Of a DNA stretch of 64,000 nucleotides, positions 12,517 through 24,086 are shown piece by piece. Every line of letters begins with the position of its first letter. Positions within the stretch are counted from its first letter, which is position 1. The notes beneath the pieces were generated by a model that saw only the letters and a list, made by a program, of their open reading frames with translations, was not told the origin of the DNA and ran no database searches. The translations under genes and the position numbers were made by a program. Source of the stretch: Anagrus nilaparvatae (lineage: Eukaryota > Arthropoda > Insecta > Hymenoptera > Mymaridae); the NCBI GenBank assembly GCA_022575985.1, contig JAKSXM010000147.1:21920001-21984000 (forward strand), in the 5' to 3' direction.

Positions 12517-14315
12517 GGGTACGTTTAGATGGTCTTCTTATGCTTCTTATCGCAAAAATTCTCTTATTTGCTTAATTTGTCTAACGAAAAATAACAAATT
12601 TCCTAAATTAAGCTAACAGTTAATCAAATAAAGCATATGAAATAATTTTTATACAAGTTTGAATGGGGCATCATTCAATGGTCATAAATGTCGTTGTACA
12701 TCCGGGTCATTTCTCAGAACTTTGAAATCAAGATTTTTCGAAAACAGACCCATAAAAAAATTTTGCAAAATAATTCAATTCCATTCCTTAATTCGTAAAT
12801 TAAGAATGTATCAAAATTTAGAATGGGAGATTTTTCGAAATTAATTTTTTGAAACCTTATATTTCATGGTAAATTTTTGCTTTTTACAAATAATAACTTC
12901 TGATATTTTATATGATTTGCACTGATGATTTTTAGGAGAAATTTTTATTTATCTGTCTAATAATCCTTTTAGTTTTTACTCTGCATATATTAAAAAGTTA
13001 GTATACTTAATTTTGGAGATTCAGAAATTGCTCCGAAAGGACAACGACAATTATGACCTGTGAATAGCGCACTTTCAAAGCAATTATTAGTATAACAGAA
13101 AGTTAGGTTATGTCATTCAAGCAATTGTAAATAAAACTATTTTACTTGTATTTTAAAATTTTTTCTAAATTTAAAAAAAAATGTTGAGTCTAACATAATA
13201 AATAAGCCAACTGACTTTTATAATTATATAAAAAGTCAAAATGATAAATGTAATATCCCGATTTTTATGAAATTATAGAATACAATAGTTAATAAACTTA
13301 AAGATACCGTAAATTTATTTGCGAAAAAATTTGGTAGTGTTTACAGAAAAGGTAGCTTAACTTATAGAAATGTTGTTATAGTATCACAAACAATAGCTTT
13401 GGTAATATGGATTTTACGGAGCAGGAAGTTAGTGATTGTATAAATAGCTTGGCTGGGACCTTAAGTGTTAGTCCAGACTATATTCATATTTTATTTATAA
13501 AAAATTGTAAAATTATACTCCCGAAGCCAGTTATTGAACTTTTTAATCTGTCATTAAATTGTGTGTATACCCAGATTTATGGAAAAAGTCATTTATAGCA
13601 CCATCTTTTTAAAATGGTTATAATCTTGATGTAGTCAATTACAGAATAGTAAAATTTTGTATTTTAGCGAAAATCTTTGAAAAATTAGTTTATGTCAGGC
13701 TTTATAGGTATTTAGTTGGGTATATTATTGATTAACAACATGGTTTTTTAGTAGGGTGATCAACAATTATTAACTTAAATGTTCTGGTTGATGCGATATT
13801 GTATATAATTCTGAATCTATACAATTAAAACTGCTTTTTCGGGTGCCAAAACGTAGTCTTAGATATCTTAACTATGCATGTCTTTGAAACGCCTAATCAT
13901 CTGAATAAATTCTCAAACAAATCAGTTTCAATAAGGATTTATAATACTTATAATGACCATAAAGATTTGTTTGATGAGTTTGTCGATTCCATTTATACAG
14001 TTAAAGGCCTTACTTGTAAGATTTAAATTATACCTATGAGCAACTTTTGTTTTATTAATTTGTGATACTTGACTATGAACAAATCTTAAAAAGAGAAGAA
14101 AAAACACCCTATATTTTTTTTTACTCTTTATAATTTAATTCTTAATTTTAATTAACATAACATTTAGATTACTATGCATTTCAATATAATTATAAAAATT
14201 TAACTAATTAATATTCAATTTAAAGATTTTTTTGGGATCATTGAAATTAAAAAATAAATAGAAAATTCAAATTTAAGCGCTAAGAAGCATAAGAAGACTA
14301 CATCTAAACGCACCC
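12517..14315. mobile_element. Harbinger-like inverted terminal repeats enclosing 1.8 kb
   Basis: The left end GGGTACGTTTAGATGGTCTT (12517) is mirrored by the complement of the sequence ending CATCTAAACGCACCC at 14315. The match runs about 37 bp, through AAGAAGCATAAGAAGA. A GGGTNCGTTTRGAT start resembles PIF/Harbinger termini; the 3-bp flanks are TTA on the left and TTT on the right, so one base of a TTA duplication would have mutated. Inside is a decayed LINE fragment (13285-13830) and no transposase that I recognise. The end pairing is clear; the superfamily is inferred. Confidence 0.55.
13285..13830 (+). pseudogene. decayed non-LTR retrotransposon reverse transcriptase fragment (jockey-like)
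   Basis: Translated pieces follow the order of the N-terminal part of a LINE reverse transcriptase. A segment near 13310 reads LFAKKFGSVY. The longest open piece (13407-13595) contains EVSDCINSL, a PDYIHILFIKNC stretch and LFNLSLN. After a frame change the next piece contains NYRIVKFCILAKIFEKLVYV, then QHGFLVG and STIINLNVLVDAIL, with in-frame stops after YIID and after FLVG. These correspond to the region ahead of the catalytic FADD box, which is not present. The copy is truncated at both ends, frameshifted and dead, and it sits inside the 12517-14315 terminal repeats. Confidence 0.75.
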
Positions 14316-15463
14316 TTTGTGGGAAATTTTGAAGCAATAAAAGATTATAAAAAAACTTGTTTATATTGATAGAATTTTATTTTCTTGCTATTTATATTTA
14401 TAATGTAAAAAACATGATAATAATACTTACGATAGGATAATAATATAAATAATAACTCTTGAGTTTGACAAAGCACCGTCACCGTGCATATCTTCTCAGA
14501 GATGTAGTAGTGATGCAAACCAGTCCTTGTACACGTGAAGTAAAAGGCTTCCAAGTTTTTTTTGCATGTAATGTGCATTGCAATCATGTGTGGATTACAT
14601 TCAACTCTTATTACAAGTGCGATAATCGTCACCTAATGCTTATAACTCTTCAAACTTTTTTTATATTCCTTTTTTCCCTTGATGTTTGATTATTATCTTC
14701 TTAACTATATTATTATGTTATTTATTATCGCTTATTGATGTTATTTTTTATTAATTTATAAGGATTTTTTTTTTTAACTTGTTGGAAATATACGCGTATA
14801 GTAGAATTTTCCTGTTAATAAATATTTGCGTGAAAATTCTTGAAGTTAGATACTTTTTACTAAAAATTTTAAATTCGTATATGTTATTCTCAAAATACTA
14901 ACTAAATAGCGTTTGTAGAATCAACTTGAGTCAATAAAATTTCTCACGGTGCTAAGATGTTTTTAATATGGTTTTTAAATATGTACTTTGATTTCAGTGA
15001 ATGTCTGAATAAAAAAGAATTATTTGTTACTGTTTGCTATATTTATAATCGAAAATAAAAATATAGTCATAGAAAATAAAATCGAAGAATGCAAACTGCA
15101 ACGCAATAGGCAGAAGATGACTTGTACGATTCGCGTTTCGTAGTAACCGAAAATTGTCTTCTGCACATTAAGTTGTGGCTTGCGTTGTTCAAGTTTATGC
15201 TTTGGCTGATTCTATAAGAGCCAAATCAACAAAATAGTCTTTCACACCCAAATTGGAATGTGCGTTTGACAAAAGTAGATTCGTGCGTGCCCTAAATAAA
15301 ATTATGTGGTTTATGTGTGGAACTACTCAATTTAGGTGAGAATCTGATCTAATTTTAATTTATGCTTACTCCATATTTTACTGGTTAAGCAATCTAATCT
15401 TTTGGTGCGGTAGTAAACTGAATTTTTATCCGTGTATGTAGTACGGCGTTTGTAGACCCACCC
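14316..15463. other. intergenic DNA with a decayed relative of the 15467 MITE
   Basis: Around 15083-15260 there is a G+C-richer patch with GCAACGCAATAGGCAGAAGA and, facing it, GTCTTCTGCAC and GGCTTGCGTTG. It resembles the inner part of the element at 15467-15789 and is probably an old copy. Overlapping opposite-strand frames at 14345-14689 have no recognisable motif and are not called. Confidence 0.45.
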
Positions 15464-15466
15464 TTA

Positions 15467-15789
15467 GGCTGGTTCTCCAAACTCCGTAAAAGTGATTAGC
15501 AACCGCAAACGCAGTCGCAACGCAATGCGCAGAGACTAAAATCGTGCTATGCGCATTGCGCTGCTGTTTCGGTTATGACTCACTTTTAGGCCCCATCTAC
15601 AGAAACTGTAAAACCTAGGCGCACCGCATTCGCAAGCGCAACGCAATGCGCAGAAGAAGATTTTGTGTATTTCGAGTTGCGCAGGAGCCAAAATTGGTTT
15701 CTACGCATTGCGTTTCGCTCACACTTGCGGTTGCGACCCCCTTTTACGGCTTCTATAGATGGAGCCTTACGGAGTTTGGAGAACCAGCC
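15467..15789. mobile_element. G+C-rich Harbinger-like MITE, 323 bp
   Basis: Inverted ends GGCTGGTTCTCCAAACTCCG (15467) and its complement ending at 15789 are flanked by TTA on both sides (15464-15466, 15790-15792), the 3-bp duplication typical of PIF/Harbinger. The interior contains repeated GCAACGCAATGCGCAG-like motifs in both orientations and many CpG sites, in sharp contrast with the surrounding A/T-rich DNA. Related patches are at about 15083-15260 and 16960-17080. The frame at 15646-15852 is the element read through and is not a gene. Confidence 0.8.
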
Positions 15790-15792
15790 TTA

Positions 15793-15985
15793 GGCACATT
15801 CTACAATCATCCGGTAAACTTCTGCGGTCGTCCGCTAGAAGTCCGCAAGTAAGTGGTGCCAACTTGACATAAAATAAATACACATGTTTAATTTAATTTA
15901 TCATTTAGTTTCGGTTGGCGCCACTACTTTGCGGATCTCTAGCGGACGACCACAAGAGTTTACCGGGTGGTTGTAGAATGTCCAA
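15793..15985. mobile_element. inverted repeat, about 190 bp, abutting the Harbinger-like MITE
   Basis: About 70 bp at 15793-15862 (ACATTCTACAATCATCCGGT ... AAGTGGTGCCAAC) pair with 15914-15983 (GTTGGCGCCACTACTT ... GGTTGTAGAATGTCC), including a shared TCGTCCGCTAGA core. The spacer is about 50 A/T-rich bases. It starts one base after the TTA that closes the neighbouring element, so the two were either inserted side by side or the 15467 element landed in this one. Non-coding. Confidence 0.65.
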
Positions 15986-17597
15986 GCCTTTTAATATTTT
16001 CCTTTCTCCTTTTACTGAATAGCGCCACTGGTGGTGGTTGTTACAACTGTGGGTGCTCAGAAAATGAACAATACGACGTGTAAAAATTCTCGACCCGCTC
16101 AAGCACACGAGGTTACAAGCGCGGCCACTAGTTTCGCTACTTTTTTTCTCTTTAAAAGAAGGGGAACTATCGAGAAAGCCCGCACTCAATAGATTCGGCC
16201 TACGTATTATCTGAATCGAGTTGCGCTGAGATTTTTGGAACGCCCTAGGTCAGGACGCCCGAATTTCGAAACACTTTGTAAAAACTTAAAAACTTTTTAA
16301 TTTTGTATTATATTTTTTATAAAAGAATAACAAAAAGGTTTTACATAAAACTATAATTTCCTTAGCATAAACTAAAATTAAAAAAAGGGGGTTTTATTAG
16401 TTTTTATTTTATAAGCGTATGTAAACTAGCCTTGAGAAACATGAAAAAGAAAATCTTTTTCACACAATGGTAATAAAATTTTAATAAAAATCTTTAGTTT
16501 TATTTTTTTTTTTTTCTAAATTTTAATGAAAATTAAAAAAGCTTAAGGTTTTAGTGTACAATAAAATACTAAATTTAATAATAAAAAGTTGAATAAATGA
16601 AAACCGTTAGAAAATGCACAAAAAATTAATTTCTATAGTAAAGTTTGAAAACAAAAATATTTGTTTAAATACCTTTATTTATGCAAATTTATTTTTATTT
16701 ATTTTAATTAAAAGCTCTCTCGAGATTAAATGTTTAATTGGAAAAAGAATTTTTTATGTACAGAGAGTAAACTGATTAAAAAGAAAAAATATCAAATCAA
16801 ATATTTTATTACATCTTAATTACGACATGTTTTAATTACGTTCAATTAGAAATTATAATTAATTATTTATTTGAATAAAAAAGAGAAAAAATCACTTCAA
16901 AATTGGACATTTTTTTCAAGTGACCTCACACATTTATTTGAGACTATTTCTACAATCTATACCGTCGCAATGTGATGATGCGCATAAGACGATTTTGTAT
17001 ACGTTTAGACGAAAAACGTTTTCCGCCCATTGCATTGTGACCTTGCGTCTCGCCTTGCGTTTGTATTTACGAACTATCCTGGACATTTACCATTTGATAA
17101 TACAGGAAAATATTTGAAAAAAAAAAAATTGTTCATTTTTTTTTTAATCACCTTGATTTTATAATTGATTTCATAATTAGTCTAAAAGTTCAAATGTAAC
17201 CATTTTGAAAATCAGAAAATTTAAGTTTGCAATCTTATGGACAGTGAAAATTAAATTTTCTGAACCTAAGAAATTCATTATTTAAAGAACCAAAGCTTAT
17301 TTAATTATGCTGCGGACCTCTTCTTTGATAATAAAGTGCCATGAGAATTTAATAAAGAAAAAAAAGGAAAACTCCGTATGAAAGAAAGGAATTTCATTCA
17401 CACACCAGTGTGAATTAGGACGTGTAAAAGTCTCTCGTCTCTAGCATAAGTTGCCAAATACCGGAATTTACTGATGTCTAAAATTCATTTTTTACCTTCT
17501 GCCCATTAAAAATCGAGTTAAAAATATACTTATTCACAATCAGTTGCAAAAGTTACTGTTAAACTTTTTTTAATTTTTTTGCAAATGAGGTATTTTA
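15986..17597. other. intergenic DNA; G+C-richer start, then A/T-rich, with one MITE-like patch
   Basis: 15990-16260 is richer in C and G (for example CGCCACTGGTGGTGG and GCGCGGCCACTAG) but I could not assign it; the minus-strand frame at 15905-16189 partly overlaps the inverted repeat and is not supported. 16960-17080 contains GTCGCAATG, GATGCGCATAAGACG and CCCATTGCATTGTGAC, resembling the inner part of the 15467 element and probably a decayed copy. Confidence 0.45.
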
Positions 17598-17599
17598 TA

Positions 17600-18104
17600 T
17601 CTGAGAGATTCTACGCCTATTAGACTCAAATTGATCTGAAGGGTCGCAGAAATAGGTGCAAACTATTTTTTCTCGAAAGTACAACTATGATAAGTCTATT
17701 CCAATTTTTAGCTCAAATGGTTCAATTCTCGATTTTTGGTAGTCATTTTCATGTTTTAGTTTGTTCAGTTATTTTTGTAATAAAAGAGCGTTTATTTTTC
17801 TTATTTTTTTTTTATAAAAAACTCATATTACCATAAAAAAATATTTTCTTCTAGATTTCGATAGGAAATTTATCGTAGAATACGATTCCGGGGTTCAAAT
17901 TTTTGGAATAAGAAAGTTAAGAAAAACAAACGCTCTTTTGTTACAAAATTAAAACTCGAAAATGGGTACCAAAAATCGAGAATTGAACCATTTGAGCTAA
18001 AAATTGGCATGGAGATTCATCATTAGTTTGGGAAAAAATAGTTTTGACCCATTTCTGCGACCATACAGTTCAATTTAGGCCCTATTGGCGTGGAATCCCT
18101 CATC
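17600..18104. mobile_element. TA-flanked foldback MITE, about 505 bp
   Basis: The arms pair over roughly 230 bp: GTCGCAGAAATAGGTGCAAA (about 17642) with TTTTGACCCATTTCTGCGAC (about 18042), and AGCTCAAATGGTTCAATTCT (about 17711) with its exact complement at about 17980. The ends TCTGAGAGATTC and the complement of GAATCCCTCATC are diverged copies with TA outside each. The central spacer near 17800-17890 is A/T-rich. No coding capacity. Confidence 0.75.
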
Positions 18105-18106
18105 TA

Positions 18107-19139
18107 TTAATATAAAAAACCTTTAATAAATGATAAATAATTATAAATAAAATCATATTGAGAACTGCATTAACAAGCAAAAAAGCACAGTAGTATTATT
18201 GATAAACAAATGAAACAGAAGAATCCAATACATTGGTAAAAAGCAAAAGCCCAAAATAGAAATATAAAGAAGGATAAAAAAATAGAGTTTAAAGCATTTT
18301 TTGATAACAACGAAGGGTAGGCATGTTTATAAATCTGATTATAGTACAGAAATTTACTTTAAAGAGAAGAAAAAAAGTAAAGAAAGATTTGTAAATGAAA
18401 ATTTTTTTTTTTATTAATAAACATTTTCCAGACATAGAAATGTGTTATTAAGGGCATTAACCCAGGTCAGTAACTGCTAAAGAAAACCTCAACATAATAA
18501 CAAAATGCATACACAAATATCTAGTATGTATGTATGAGAAAAAGACAGGAAGTTTAATTTTTTATATGTATAGCTTGCACTATATTATAATGTAATACTC
18601 CCTATATTTTATTTATAATGTTTAACTTCTCGTTTTTCGCTTCGCTAATTTTTATTTTACGCATTTATAAGCCTTTTTTTGTAAATATTACGTAAATGTG
18701 TAAATAAATAACATTATAATATTCATTTTCTGTGCATGTATGATGATGTAAGGAAAAATTTAGGGTCATGACATAGGGAATGTTTGCTTCATTAAAAGAC
18801 TCAAATTATTTACATAAATACTTGTTTGTTTTATGTCATTTTTTTACTTTTTTTTACGTAAGTTATTAACTGATTGAATTGTTTGAGGTATTTTGGGGGT
18901 TGAAAAAAATCATGACAGAGCTTGATGAAATAGAGAAATTATTAAAATTTAAACATTTTAAAACTTAAATTAACTTTTTTTTTAATTAAGAAATAAAACT
19001 CCAAGCTTGATCTTATAGGAGCAATACTTTGGAGCTTTGAAAAAATATAAAAATGATGACACAGGCGATTAAAATTAACAAGAAATGATAAATAAATGAT
19101 CAAATTTATTTTCCCCACCTTATAAACTTAAATTTTAAA
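18107..19139. other. A+T-rich intergenic DNA, nothing recognised
   Basis: No supported gene or paired repeat ends. Contains long T and A runs and no open frame of interest. Confidence 0.5.
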
Positions 19140-20624
19140 TCTTTCTCTATAAAACTGAAATGTCTGTCATCGATTTACTCTGGCGCACGCGCTGTAATGT
19201 TTTAGCAGCTCTATACTCTCGCGCGTTATTTAATTTTTATTATTATCGAATCTTTTAAAATAATTAATTATTATCAAAATTTTGGGTATTATTCATTATA
19301 ATTAAATATAAATAAGAAAAAAATTTCGTCTTCGATTTTATCTAATTAATAGATTCATTTTTGCTCTGCAGTGTCAGACGCGCGCTGTATACAAAATTGT
19401 AAAACAATTTTAAATATTAATTTTTTAATTTATTATTATAAACTAGCTGTCAAAATAATAATAAATTTTAATAAAAAATATTTAAACTATAATAAAACAT
19501 TACATCTGTAGATGCAACATAAATAATATATGAAAACTCCTATTATAAAATTTCGCTGTCCAAGACAAAAGAAAAATTAATGTCGAGGGTTGAAAAGGGT
19601 TCTGGCCCGAGGTGCGTAGCACCAAGGGACAGTAATCAATATGTATTTGCATTCAGATACGATATATATTTTTTTCTTTAAATAAATTTTGAAAATAAAA
19701 ATAATATTGGTTTTTATTTATGATAATACATGAAAACTCATTGGAGTATTTCGTCATCCAATTGTAAAATTTCTCCGTCCAAGACAAAAGAAAAATTTAT
19801 TTCGAGAGATAGTAATAAATTAGTATTTGCATTCTGATGCGATATTAAATATTTTTTTCTTGAGGTAAATTTCTCTATCTCTAAAAAACTCATACTATGA
19901 CATAATTTTTCGTCTAATTTATTCATGTTGTGATTGGTTGCGCAGATTATTTCATGATTAGTTCTAATTTTTATTATCTTTTAAAATACTTAATTATTAA
20001 TAAAATTTTGTGTTAAAAATACGGAATTAAGAAATACAATAATTATTTTATTATAGAATCTTCTAAAAATTTTATCAGCATTATCTATTTGGTCGTTTTA
20101 TTGATGCTCTGTAGTGTGAGCAGCGCGCTATATATAAATTTGTAGACAATTGTAAATATTAATTTTTTAATTTATAATAATGTAAACTGTAAAAATAATT
20201 ATAAATTTTAATGAAAAATGTTTCAACTAATAGAAAATTAATTATATTTGTAGATGCGATGTATAACAAGAAAATTAATTCGAGTATTTCGTCATCCTAT
20301 TAAAAAATTTCGTCGTCCAGAACAAAAGAAAAATTGATTTTGAGGAATGAAAAGGATTGTGGCCCGAGGTGCGTAGCACCGAGGGACAATAATGCAATAT
20401 TTTTTTCTTGAGATAAATTTTCAAAAAAATAATGGAAATAATAATAATTAAAAATAATAATGGTTTATTAAAATTATGAAAAAAGTTCATTATTTGAAAT
20501 TGACATCTCACTGTACAATTGTTTTCATTTGTGAATTAAACCACAGTTTTTTTACGATTAAACATGAAATATTATGATCTGAGGGGGTTGGCGCGCTTCA
20601 GCGCGCAGGGGGCTTGCCCCCTAG
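19140..20624 (+). repeat. tandemly duplicated block with Helitron-like 3' end
   Basis: Two copies of a unit offset by about 745-757 bases: GCGCGCTGTATAC at 19380 versus GCGCGCTATATAT at about 20123, and GGCCCGAGGTGCGTAGCACC at 19604 versus the same at 20361. A third partial copy of the TTTCGTCATCC / CCGTCCAAGACAAAAG part lies at 19735-19860. The block ends with two adjacent hairpins (GCGCGC-TTCA-GCGCGC at 20591-20606, then AGGGGGC-TT-GCCCCCT at 20607-20622) and CTAG followed by T. A hairpin near CTRR and an A/T target are Helitron hallmarks, and tandem inner repeats occur in Helentron-type non-autonomous elements. The class is inferred. Confidence 0.45.
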
Positions 20625-23600
20625 TAAATAAATAAAAACTACGTAAAAGACCTTAACTCTAGGGGACAGATTTTTTACATCTGTAGTACTCGCACCCATT
20701 CTATAGTCCCGAATTGTAATCTTAACCAAGAATGCAGGTACTAATCTTTATATAGATCACTAAAAAAATATGAATCTCTATTTAAATGCGAACCTTGACC
20801 AAAAAATATCATGTATGCATGAGGCAATTTTTTTTTTTTATTACAATTGAAATAGATCATAAAAAAATAATCGGATTTTCATGAAAATTAGCGGAAATAG
20901 GTATTTCAACTACGGGATCAAATAACAAAATTTTAAGGAAAAAAATTCTTTTTAACGCGGCCTCAATTGGCAACAAAGTCCAAATTTTAGAGTTATCGCC
21001 ATTTTGTAGAAAAAAAATTTAGATAAGATGCGCTTTTAAAATCACGCCCATTTTTCTTATTTCGAATTTTTAAACTTTATATATAAAAAAAATCTTTTTC
21101 AAAGATCTTTATTTTATTGCAGCTGCGTTTTTTTTCTTTTATTACATACATGTTTTAAAGTTGCTTGGCTGCATAAAGATTATTTTAGCCAATTTTCATG
21201 AAATGATAAAAAAGTTATTATATTCGCGGACGTTCTTGAAAAAGTAACGAAATTCGAGGTAAAATTAATCATTTGTTTAGCACTTTGTTTTTTTTTTAAT
21301 ATACTCCGCCAAAAACATGATCCTGACCCACAGTCTTTGACTCTAGAAATTCAGCAAAAGTGAAGTGAATTCTGAAAAAGTTTAAAGTAATTGACATGTT
21401 GTTTCATCGGTTTTTCAAATTGTTCATTTATACCAATGAATATGATCAAGAGAATAACTCTTGGTATATTTTTCGCAATAGACTAACATTTCCATTATTT
21501 CCTCCACAAGGATAAACACTATAATCTTACTTTTTTAAAGAATACCTTTTCTCTTTAATATTTTTATTCATCATAGCTATGTGTATGTGAATAGGTGCTC
21601 CTCTTTCTTTATTCGTACATGTTTTCTTGGCTCATCTCTGTATATGTAGTAGAGAATTAAGAGGTCGTAAATCATCTGCATAGCCATTATTTATGAATAA
21701 GGTACTTTTTAGCAAAAGCTTTGAATTTATAATATACTTTGCATTTATTTATTTTACTTAAATTATTTTTTTTTTTTAATTATTGCATTCATTTTTTTAA
21801 CCAATAAACTTAAATTGCAATGGTATTCTCCTAATAAATCTATATCATACACATAATATGTACAGCCAGCGTTGAAAGCGACCGGAAGATAGAAAAAGGA
21901 TAATTGTTATAACGCATAATGAAAATTAAAGTTTAAATTGTCTTTTATTCTCCTGCAACTTAATTGTAATTTTAAATAATTTAACGTTTTTTTATGAAAT
22001 TTTTTTAAAATCTTTTTACTTGATAATTGCAAATTTTTCCATTTTAAAAAATTGAAGCAACCAAGAAAAATTAACAAAACCATTAAAGCATGAAAATAAA
22101 ATAAAAGCGAAAAAAAATCATGATCATCTCGCAGTCCCTTGACACCCTTCAAGTGCGCAATAAAATGTACTTAAACGCTGCTATGATAAATCGACCCTAA
22201 AATAATACTACATTATACACATTTTATTTATTTTTTCTCTACATTTATATTAACTGTTTTCTTTCTTATAATTATAAAGAAACACAAACGTGTTTTTCTT
22301 AGTTAAAAGTGACCCATCGCGAAGGCGATATGAATTTTATGTGCAAATGTAAAAAATTCTTTCACAAAGGATATGCTGAATTTTCATACATATCGAAAAA
22401 TATTTATTTTGTGAAATCGGAATTTTCTCCCATAAAGTTTTGTGTACAGAGTTACGGACGCTATACTGATCTTTAAGATAACAAGAAGGTGTTTCCAAAA
22501 ATTTTTTTTATTTAACAACTGTCTAATAGGAAAATTCTTTTATGCATTAGAATAGTCGAGAAAAATCAAATGTACGTTGAACTATTTTGTGAAGGCTCTA
22601 AAAATAAACGAACGCCAGACTAACACTTTCGAAAGAGACAACTATCATAGGATTTTCCGATCCTCGCTCTGTTACTTCTAAGACTAGGCTAAAATTCGAT
22701 AAGCCAGGGTCTGACATACAAAGTTTCAATTAATTCATTTTTTTTATCTAAAAGAAATTAATGATTTAAAAATAAGTTTTAATTTCTGATTAGAAGTACG
22801 GTTCTTTTTAAAGACGTCCTTGACTACAAGGAAATTTTAAATATAATGATAATTAAAACCTTCAATCCGTCAGTATGGTCGCGACAGTGATTACAGAAGA
22901 TAATAATTTTTGGAAATTTAAGTAAAATTACAATTACAAAAACTTTTGTTTCTTGCCCTTTCAAAACCAAATAATAAAATTTTATTTTCTTATTGTGATC
23001 CCATTTAAAATGCATAGAAATGTAATTTAAAAAAAAGATAATCTTGTCTGGTGTAGAGACGGCCTAAAATTTGAAGGAAAAATGATAATTCTTTTTTTTT
23101 TTTGTAAAAATAATACACTTGCGGTCTTTTAAAATAGTATAAAATGAAGTTATCAATTTTTTTCTTTTTCGTATCTGTTTAGATAAAAAATAAATTCTAC
23201 ATTCGATTCCAAGAAATTTTTTAAACAGACAGAACAGACTGTAAAAAAGATAAAATAAATTGTACATTAAATTGATAAAAAAATTTTTTTTATGTCAATT
23301 TTGTTATGTTAGTAGAAATGATAAAAAAAATGTAAGACATTCTAGAAGATTGTAATTAAATATCGTTGGGAATGAAGAAAACCGAGAAAAATATTAAAAT
23401 TTAAATAAACAAATTAGCTTATTAAAATATAACGAAATAAAAAATGACACGTGTTTTAATAAAAGTAAGGGTTTTTCACTTTTCACACAATAAAAAAATA
23501 TTTTTTTTTCGAAACATGTAAGAATATAATTTTAACCCTCATACACACACGCGCGCATACAAACAAACAGAAATAACGGGGACACCCCTCTGTTCTATTA

Positions 23601-23829
23601 TGAAATTGTTTCCTTATTTCCAATAATAAGTTGAACAAAGATGAAAACATAGAATAATCCCTCTTTTTCCCATATAATACAACTAAACGTTCTTTAAAAA
23701 ATTCCCCCCACCATTTAAATATGATTTCAAAATCATCATAATCATCATCAAACATCGTACTGTACTGTACAGCCTGAGGCCCAAAAAAAAAGCAGGAGAA
23801 GAAGAACAATTTTTTAGTTTAGTCTCATT
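20625..23829. other. intergenic DNA, no gene recognised
   Basis: A/T-rich with several mixed patches (for example 22560-22730) but no exon structure. Minus-strand frames at 21907-22152, 22824-23015, 23064-23267 and 23483-23886 are hydrophobic or low-complexity readings of T-rich DNA with no motif. A short CA/CG alternating run lies near 23541-23558. Confidence 0.45.
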
Positions 23830-24086
23830 CAGGTTGTTGTTCGATAAACGTGTACGCGATGTCTGCTTTATTTTTGTAATGTGCATGAAATAGTTTTAAG
23901 TTTGAAATTTTTATAAGATAGTTTGTGCGAAGCTTGGTGAAAGTGTGCTTGTGATTGTGAGAAAACAGTGAAGTTTCGAGAATTTAAATGTTTTTCGAGT
24001 GCCAATTCCAAAGAATAGACAATGTTTTATTCAGCAATTTAAGAAGGAGAGTATTTATCTGACAGTGCGTGCTATAAGCTGATAAG
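23830..24086 (+). promoter_or_regulatory. candidate transcription start and 5' untranslated exon
   Basis: This stretch stands out from its surroundings by balanced composition and lack of long A/T runs. It begins near a TCATTC sequence that resembles an insect initiator, and ends in a good donor (ATAAG before GTAAAT, the GT at 24087). It contains no useful reading frame. It could be the non-coding first exon of the cysteine-rich gene at 26205 or of the jing gene further downstream, both on this strand. This is inference; nothing in the sequence links it to either. Confidence 0.25.

Noticed and set aside
15646..15852. Plus-strand frame with an arginine-rich start
   Set aside because: It reads through the Harbinger-like MITE and into the next inverted repeat.
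20591..20622. Adjacent G+C-rich hairpins considered as a structured RNA gene
   Set aside because: They fit a transposon 3' end next to CTAG better, and no conserved RNA fold was recognised.
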